Below the pieces are notes generated by a model that saw only the letters and a program-made list of their open reading frames with translations, was not told where the DNA came from and searched no databases. Shown here piece by piece: positions 6,900 through 10,144 of a stretch of DNA of 10,144 nt. Made by a program: the position numbers and the translations under genes. Every line of letters starts with the position of its first letter. Position 1 is the first letter of the stretch. This stretch comes from Bacilli bacterium (GTDB taxonomy: Bacteria; Bacillota_I; Bacilli_A; RFN20; CAG-288). The stretch lies in contig CAAFJQ010000173.1 of NCBI GenBank assembly GCA_900763245.1, positions 1-10,144 of the forward strand, written 5' to 3'.

Positions 6900-8657
6900 A
6901 TGGAAAACGAAAACAAAGATATTCTTCAGAACACCTCAGCAGTCAACAATAGCCGTCCTTATGAGGGCAAGACTCTCTCTGAGATTCTTGCTTCTCAGAA
7001 GAGGGATGATGCCATTCTTTCTGTCAGAAACCTTCATGTTTCCTTTAAGACAGATGAAGGCCTTGTCCATGCTGTCCGCGGTGTTACATTCGATCTTTAC
7101 AAAGGTGAAACCCTCTGTATCGTCGGTGAATCCGGCAGCGGTAAATCCGTTACTTCCAAGACTATCATGGGTATTTTGGGTGCTTCTGCTTTGATTGAGC
7201 AGGGCTCTGTCATGTATGAAGGTGAGGATCTGACTAAGATCGATGAGAGTGAATTCCATCGTATCCGCGGTCATAAGATCGGTATGATCTTCCAGGATCC
7301 TCTCTCCTCTCTTAACCCGATCATGAAGGTCGGAAAGCAGATTACGGAAGCGATGCTCGTCAACGGAAATCTCTTAAAGAGAATGAAGAATGAAATCATC
7401 GCCAAAGAAAATGCTGAATACAAGAATAATATTGTCACAAGAGACGCTGTCTATCATCGCGTAGACAGAAGAGTCGAAGCTTCTGATGAAGAGTTCAAAA
7501 AGCAGATCTATGCTTTGCAGACAAAGGTCAATGAGGCTGATTTGGCCCGTGATCAGCATCAGAAGGATTCTCCTGAATATGCTAAGGCAAACGAAGCTTT
7601 CCTCGCTTTGAAGAAAGAGACGAAAGAAAAGATTGCCGCAATTGAAGCAGAACAGAAGAAAGAACATGCCCGTCTTGTCAAAGAAGGAAAGGCTGAAAAG
7701 AAAGAAGCTGATCGCATCTATAAAGAGAAGCTTCCTGCTTTGAAAGCTGCCCTTAAGGCAAAAGAAAAAGAAGCCGATGAGCGTGTTGCTGAGTTCAAAG
7801 CAAAAGAAAAAGAAGCTTTCGACAAGAAGGCTTCTGCTATCAGAGAAAAACTCTATCCTCTTTTGAAGGAATACTATCTTACAAGAAGTCCGGAAAGAAG
7901 AGATGAGATTGAACCTGAGATCAAAAAGCTGAAAGAAGAGTTTCGCACTGAGAAGGAAACTTATCAGTCAAAACTCCGTATCTCGAAGAAAGAAGCCAAA
8001 GAAAAAGCTTTAGAGGTCATGAAGGAAGTCGGTATTCCTCAGCCTGAACAGCGTTTCAAACAGTATCCGTTTGAATTCTCCGGCGGTATGAGACAGAGAA
8101 TTGTCATCGCCATCGCACTCACTGCAAACCCTGACGTTCTCATCTGCGACGAGCCTACTACCGCTCTTGACGTCACCATTCAGGCTCAGATCCTTGAACT
8201 GATCAACCGTCTGAAGAAGGAAAGAAACATGTCCATCATCTTCATCACGCATGACTTGGGCGTTGTCGCCAACATGGCTGACAGAGTCGCTGTTATGTAT
8301 GCCGGTAAGATTGTTGAGGTGGGAACTGTCAACGAGATCTTCTATGATCCTAGACATCCTTACACTTGGGCGCTTCTCTCCTCTATCCCTGATATCGATT
8401 CCAAGGAAAAGCTGGAAGCCATCCCTGGCACGCCTCCCTATCTTCTCAATCCTCCCAAAGGCGATGCGTTTGCAGCCAGAAACAAATATGCGATGAGCGT
8501 GGACTTCTTGCAGGAACCTCCGTTCTTCAAAATCTCTGAAACCCATTATGCGGCTACGTGGCTGCTGGATGAAAGAGCTCCGAAGACTGAGAAACCAAGA
8601 ATCGTTTCTCATCGTATCAAAGTCTGTTTACAAAAGGCAGGTGTGAAAAATGACTAA
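6900..8657 (+). CDS. oppD: Oligopeptide ABC transporter ATPase OppD with a coiled-coil insertion
   Basis: This is one of two cytoplasmic ATPases powering import. Walker A is GESGSGKS (76-83), Q-loop FQDP (131-134), signature FSGGMRQR (393-400), Walker B DVLICDEPT (412-420), D-loop ALDV (422-425) and switch His451. The C-terminal oligopeptide-transporter motif starts at HPYTWALLSSIP (486), with IPGTPPYLLNPPKGDAFAARN after it. The FeS-ligating cysteines known from many OppD/DppD are absent, as is usual in Bacilli. About 210 residues rich in Lys, Glu and Ala are inserted between Q-loop and signature (about 158-368), predicted as long charged helices. That explains 585 residues against about 330-360 normally. 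The start is 1 nt after the oppC stop, with AAAGGA 10 nt upstream. All catalytic motifs are intact. Confidence 0.95.
   Translation: MENENKDILQNTSAVNNSRPYEGKTLSEILASQKRDDAILSVRNLHVSFKTDEGLVHAVRGVTFDLYKGETLCIVGESGSGKSVTSKTIMGILGASALIEQGSVMYEGEDLTKIDESEFHRIRGHKIGMIFQDPLSSLNPIMKVGKQITEAMLVNGNLLKRMKNEIIAKENAEYKNNIVTRDAVYHRVDRRVEASDEEFKKQIYALQTKVNEADLARDQHQKDSPEYAKANEAFLALKKETKEKIAAIEAEQKKEHARLVKEGKAEKKEADRIYKEKLPALKAALKAKEKEADERVAEFKAKEKEAFDKKASAIREKLYPLLKEYYLTRSPERRDEIEPEIKKLKEEFRTEKETYQSKLRISKKEAKEKALEVMKEVGIPQPEQRFKQYPFEFSGGMRQRIVIAIALTANPDVLICDEPTTALDVTIQAQILELINRLKKERNMSIIFITHDLGVVANMADRVAVMYAGKIVEVGTVNEIFYDPRHPYTWALLSSIPDIDSKEKLEAIPGTPPYLLNPPKGDAFAARNKYAMSVDFLQEPPFFKISETHYAATWLLDERAPKTEKPRIVSHRIKVCLQKAGVKND
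7758..7816 (+). repeat. Direct repeat of 17 nt, 42 nt apart, within oppD
   Basis: GCAAAAGAAAAAGAAGC occurs at 7758-7774 and again at 7800-7816. The 42-nt offset equals 14 codons, or two heptads, and yields the repeated peptide KAKEKEA. It looks like an in-frame duplication that lengthened the predicted coiled coil by two heptads. Confidence 0.7.
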
Positions 8658-9930
8658 CGAAAAGAATAAAGACGAGAACATTGTCTGCAATACCAAATTC
8701 CGTCAGGAACTTGTCGACAATGACATTCTTCTTTCCGTCCGCCACTTAAAGATGTTCTTCACCCTTGGCCAAGGAAAGAGATTGAAAGCAGTCCATGATG
8801 TCTCTTTCGACATCAAAAAAGGCGAATGCTTTGGTTTAGTCGGTGAATCCGGATGCGGTAAGACCACAACCGGAAGAAGCATCATCGGCTTACATCAGAT
8901 CACTTCCGGTTCCATCTATTTCAAAGGTTATCGTATCAATGCCGGCAGCCGTTGGAACGAGAAGGAAATCAAATGGAAGAAGATCAAAGGCGAAAACAGA
9001 ATCAAAGAGCTTCGCCAGGAAGAAAAAGCAAGAATCGAAGAGATGGACAATACCACCTTGGAAGGCAATCAGAAAATTGCTGAACTTAAGGAAGAGTATA
9101 ACCAGAAAGTCGCTGCCATTCATGCTGAAGTCAATGAAGTCGTGAAGGAGCAGAAAAAGAAGATTGCTGCTATCCGCCACGATAACAAGCACGTCTCCAG
9201 AAAGCTCATGAGCAAGATGCAGATGATCTTCCAGGATCCTATCGATTCACTCGATCCTAGAATGACTGTCGAAGACATCATTCAGGAAGGCTTGAAGATT
9301 CAGGGCTTCCGCAATCGTGAAGAAAACCATAAGAAAGCCTGCGAGGTTTTGGAAGAAGTCGGTCTTATCCCGGATTATTGTTCTCGTTATCCTAACGAGT
9401 TCTCCGGCGGTCAGAGACAGCGTATCGGTATTGCAAGAGCAATCATCATGAATCCTGATTTCATGATCTGCGACGAACCGATTTCCGCTCTTGATGTCTC
9501 TATCCGTGCTCAGATCATCAACCTTCTCAATGACTTGAAGGTCAATCATGGTCTGACATTGATGTTCATTGCCCACGACTTGTCTGTCGTCAAATACTTC
9601 TGCGATCGTATCGCGGTCATGTACTTTGGCGAGATGGTTGAGCTTGCATCTAGTGATGAACTCTTCCGCCATCCGCTTCATCCGTATACGAGAGCACTTC
9701 TCTCCGCTATTCCTAAACCTGATCCTCTCTCTGAAAAACAGAGACAGAGAATCGTCTATGATCCTAAGAAGGAACATGATTATTCTAAAGAGGGTCCTAC
9801 CTTCACCGAGATTCTTCCTGGACACTTCGTTTTAGCTAACAAGGCTGAAATCGAAAAATACAAGAAGATGATCGTCGAAGACGATATCAAGAATGCAGAG
9901 AAGGAAAAAGAAGACGCTGAAATTCAGTAA
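8650..9930 (+). CDS. oppF: Oligopeptide ABC transporter ATPase OppF with a coiled-coil insertion
   Basis: This is the partner ATPase of OppD. Walker A is GESGCGKT (65-72), Q-loop MIFQDP (192-197), signature FSGGQRQR (251-258), Walker B FMICDEP (271-277), D-loop ALDV (280-283) and switch His309. The C-terminal HPYTRALLSAIPKPDP (344-359) identifies the OppF side of the pair. An insertion of about 85 residues (about 98-185) sits before the Q-loop. It has two charged helical stretches split by a polar turn near DNTTLEGNQ, suggesting an antiparallel hairpin. The protein ends in a highly charged tail (IVEDDIKNAEKEKEDAEIQ). The start ATG 8650 overlaps the end of oppD by 8 nt, with AAGG and AGGTG just upstream, so translation is coupled. 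It is the last gene before the terminator. Confidence 0.95.
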   Translation: MTNEKNKDENIVCNTKFRQELVDNDILLSVRHLKMFFTLGQGKRLKAVHDVSFDIKKGECFGLVGESGCGKTTTGRSIIGLHQITSGSIYFKGYRINAGSRWNEKEIKWKKIKGENRIKELRQEEKARIEEMDNTTLEGNQKIAELKEEYNQKVAAIHAEVNEVVKEQKKKIAAIRHDNKHVSRKLMSKMQMIFQDPIDSLDPRMTVEDIIQEGLKIQGFRNREENHKKACEVLEEVGLIPDYCSRYPNEFSGGQRQRIGIARAIIMNPDFMICDEPISALDVSIRAQIINLLNDLKVNHGLTLMFIAHDLSVVKYFCDRIAVMYFGEMVELASSDELFRHPLHPYTRALLSAIPKPDPLSEKQRQRIVYDPKKEHDYSKEGPTFTEILPGHFVLANKAEIEKYKKMIVEDDIKNAEKEKEDAEIQ

Positions 9931-9945
9931 TTCAGATTGATTCAT

Positions 9946-9971
9946 AGGGGGCTGAGCAATCAGTCCCTTTT
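9946..9971 (+). terminator. Rho-independent terminator of the opp operon
   Basis: AGGG (9946-9949) pairs with CCCT (9965-9968) and CTGA (9952-9955) with TCAG (9960-9963), closing a GCAA tetraloop (9956-9959). A GG/T internal mismatch sits between the two helices. Four Ts (9968-9971) follow, the first of them in the stem. The hairpin begins 15 nt after the oppF stop. The U-tract is short, so termination may be incomplete. Confidence 0.7.
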
Positions 9972-10144
9972 GAATAAAAACTGCGATATTTTTCTTTTTT
10001 GTCTATATTTCATCGGTTTTTAAATGTATTTCAATCATTAGAAAACTTGAAAGCACTTACATTTTTTGAAGGACTTTTTTTACCTTAACAAAAACTGAAA
10101 ATATTGTTAAAAATAATTAATTTTTTTTAAAAAAGTTTAAAAAT
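9972..10144. other. AT-rich intergenic region with no gene seen
   Basis: No convincing reading frame starts here on either strand. The stretch is dominated by runs of A and T, and a loose promoter-like pair (TTAACA at 10085, TAAAAA at 10108) could serve a gene beyond the window. Base composition makes any such call weak. Confidence 0.5.
10047..10061 (+). promoter_or_regulatory. cre-like box downstream of the opp operon
   Basis: TTGAAAGCACTTACA matches WTGNAANCGNWNNCW at every defined position except the G of the central CG (A here). Read on the minus strand it is TGTAAGTGCTTTCAA, close to the upstream box TGTAAGCGCTTTTTT. It probably belongs to the next transcription unit outside the window. 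Assigning it to CcpA is inference. Confidence 0.4.

Noticed and set aside
8451..8510. Loss of FeS-ligating cysteines in the OppD C-terminal region as a sign of decay
   Set aside because: The GDAFAARNKYAM form without cysteines is normal in OppD/AmiE proteins of Bacilli as I know them, and all ATPase motifs are intact.
8010..8612. Minus-strand open frame of 200 codons in oppD
   Set aside because: It is antisense to the signature, Walker B and C-terminal motifs of OppD, so coding on the plus strand is certain and the reverse frame is incidental.
10100..10144. Poly-A/T runs as an origin or CRISPR-like repeat
   Set aside because: There is no repeated unit with spacers, no DnaA-box cluster and no phased pattern; it is simple AT-rich intergenic sequence.

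Overview
The window suggests a low-GC Gram-positive bacterium of the Bacillota, most likely in the Bacilli/Erysipelotrichia or a mollicute-related gut lineage; this placement is inferred. The evidence is AT-rich intergenic DNA, a lipoprotein-anchored binding protein, AGGAGG-type ribosome binding, Opp proteins that read like those of Bacilli, and standard-code use of TGA (oppB stops at TGA and tryptophan is TGG).

Positions 1-140 are the 3' end of a group II intron, probably class IIC. They include what looks like the last 15 codons of the intron reverse transcriptase, a canonical 34-nt domain V and a domain VI with a bulged branch-point A. The predicted 3' splice site lies after base 140. Twelve bases further on starts a small three-helix membrane protein (153-536) resembling DUF3899 proteins. 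An in-frame TTG at 54 makes a longer reading frame, but its first 33 codons are intron RNA.

Positions 537-699 are a regulatory intergenic region. It holds a cre-like box, a sigma-A type promoter (TTGACT-16-TAAAAT) with an 18-bp palindrome in its spacer, a second AGCGCTTTT half-site just after the predicted transcription start, and a strong Shine-Dalgarno.

Positions 700-9930 are one tight five-gene operon, oppA-oppB-oppC-oppD-oppF, with gaps of 1-5 nt or overlaps of 4-8 nt. It encodes a complete oligopeptide (or related family 5 substrate) importer: lipoprotein receptor, two permeases, two ATPases. A hairpin terminator follows at 9946-9971, then AT-rich DNA with another cre-like box.

The transporter is ordinary in gene order but not in architecture. 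All five subunits carry additional material to some degree. OppA has an N-terminal Ig-like domain and a C-terminal beta-rich domain. OppC has about 410 extra residues outside the membrane. OppD and OppF have long charged predicted coiled coils inserted at two different points of the ATPase fold. OppB has a modestly long first loop. I see no evidence of a wholly new system; these insertions are the part most worth following up.
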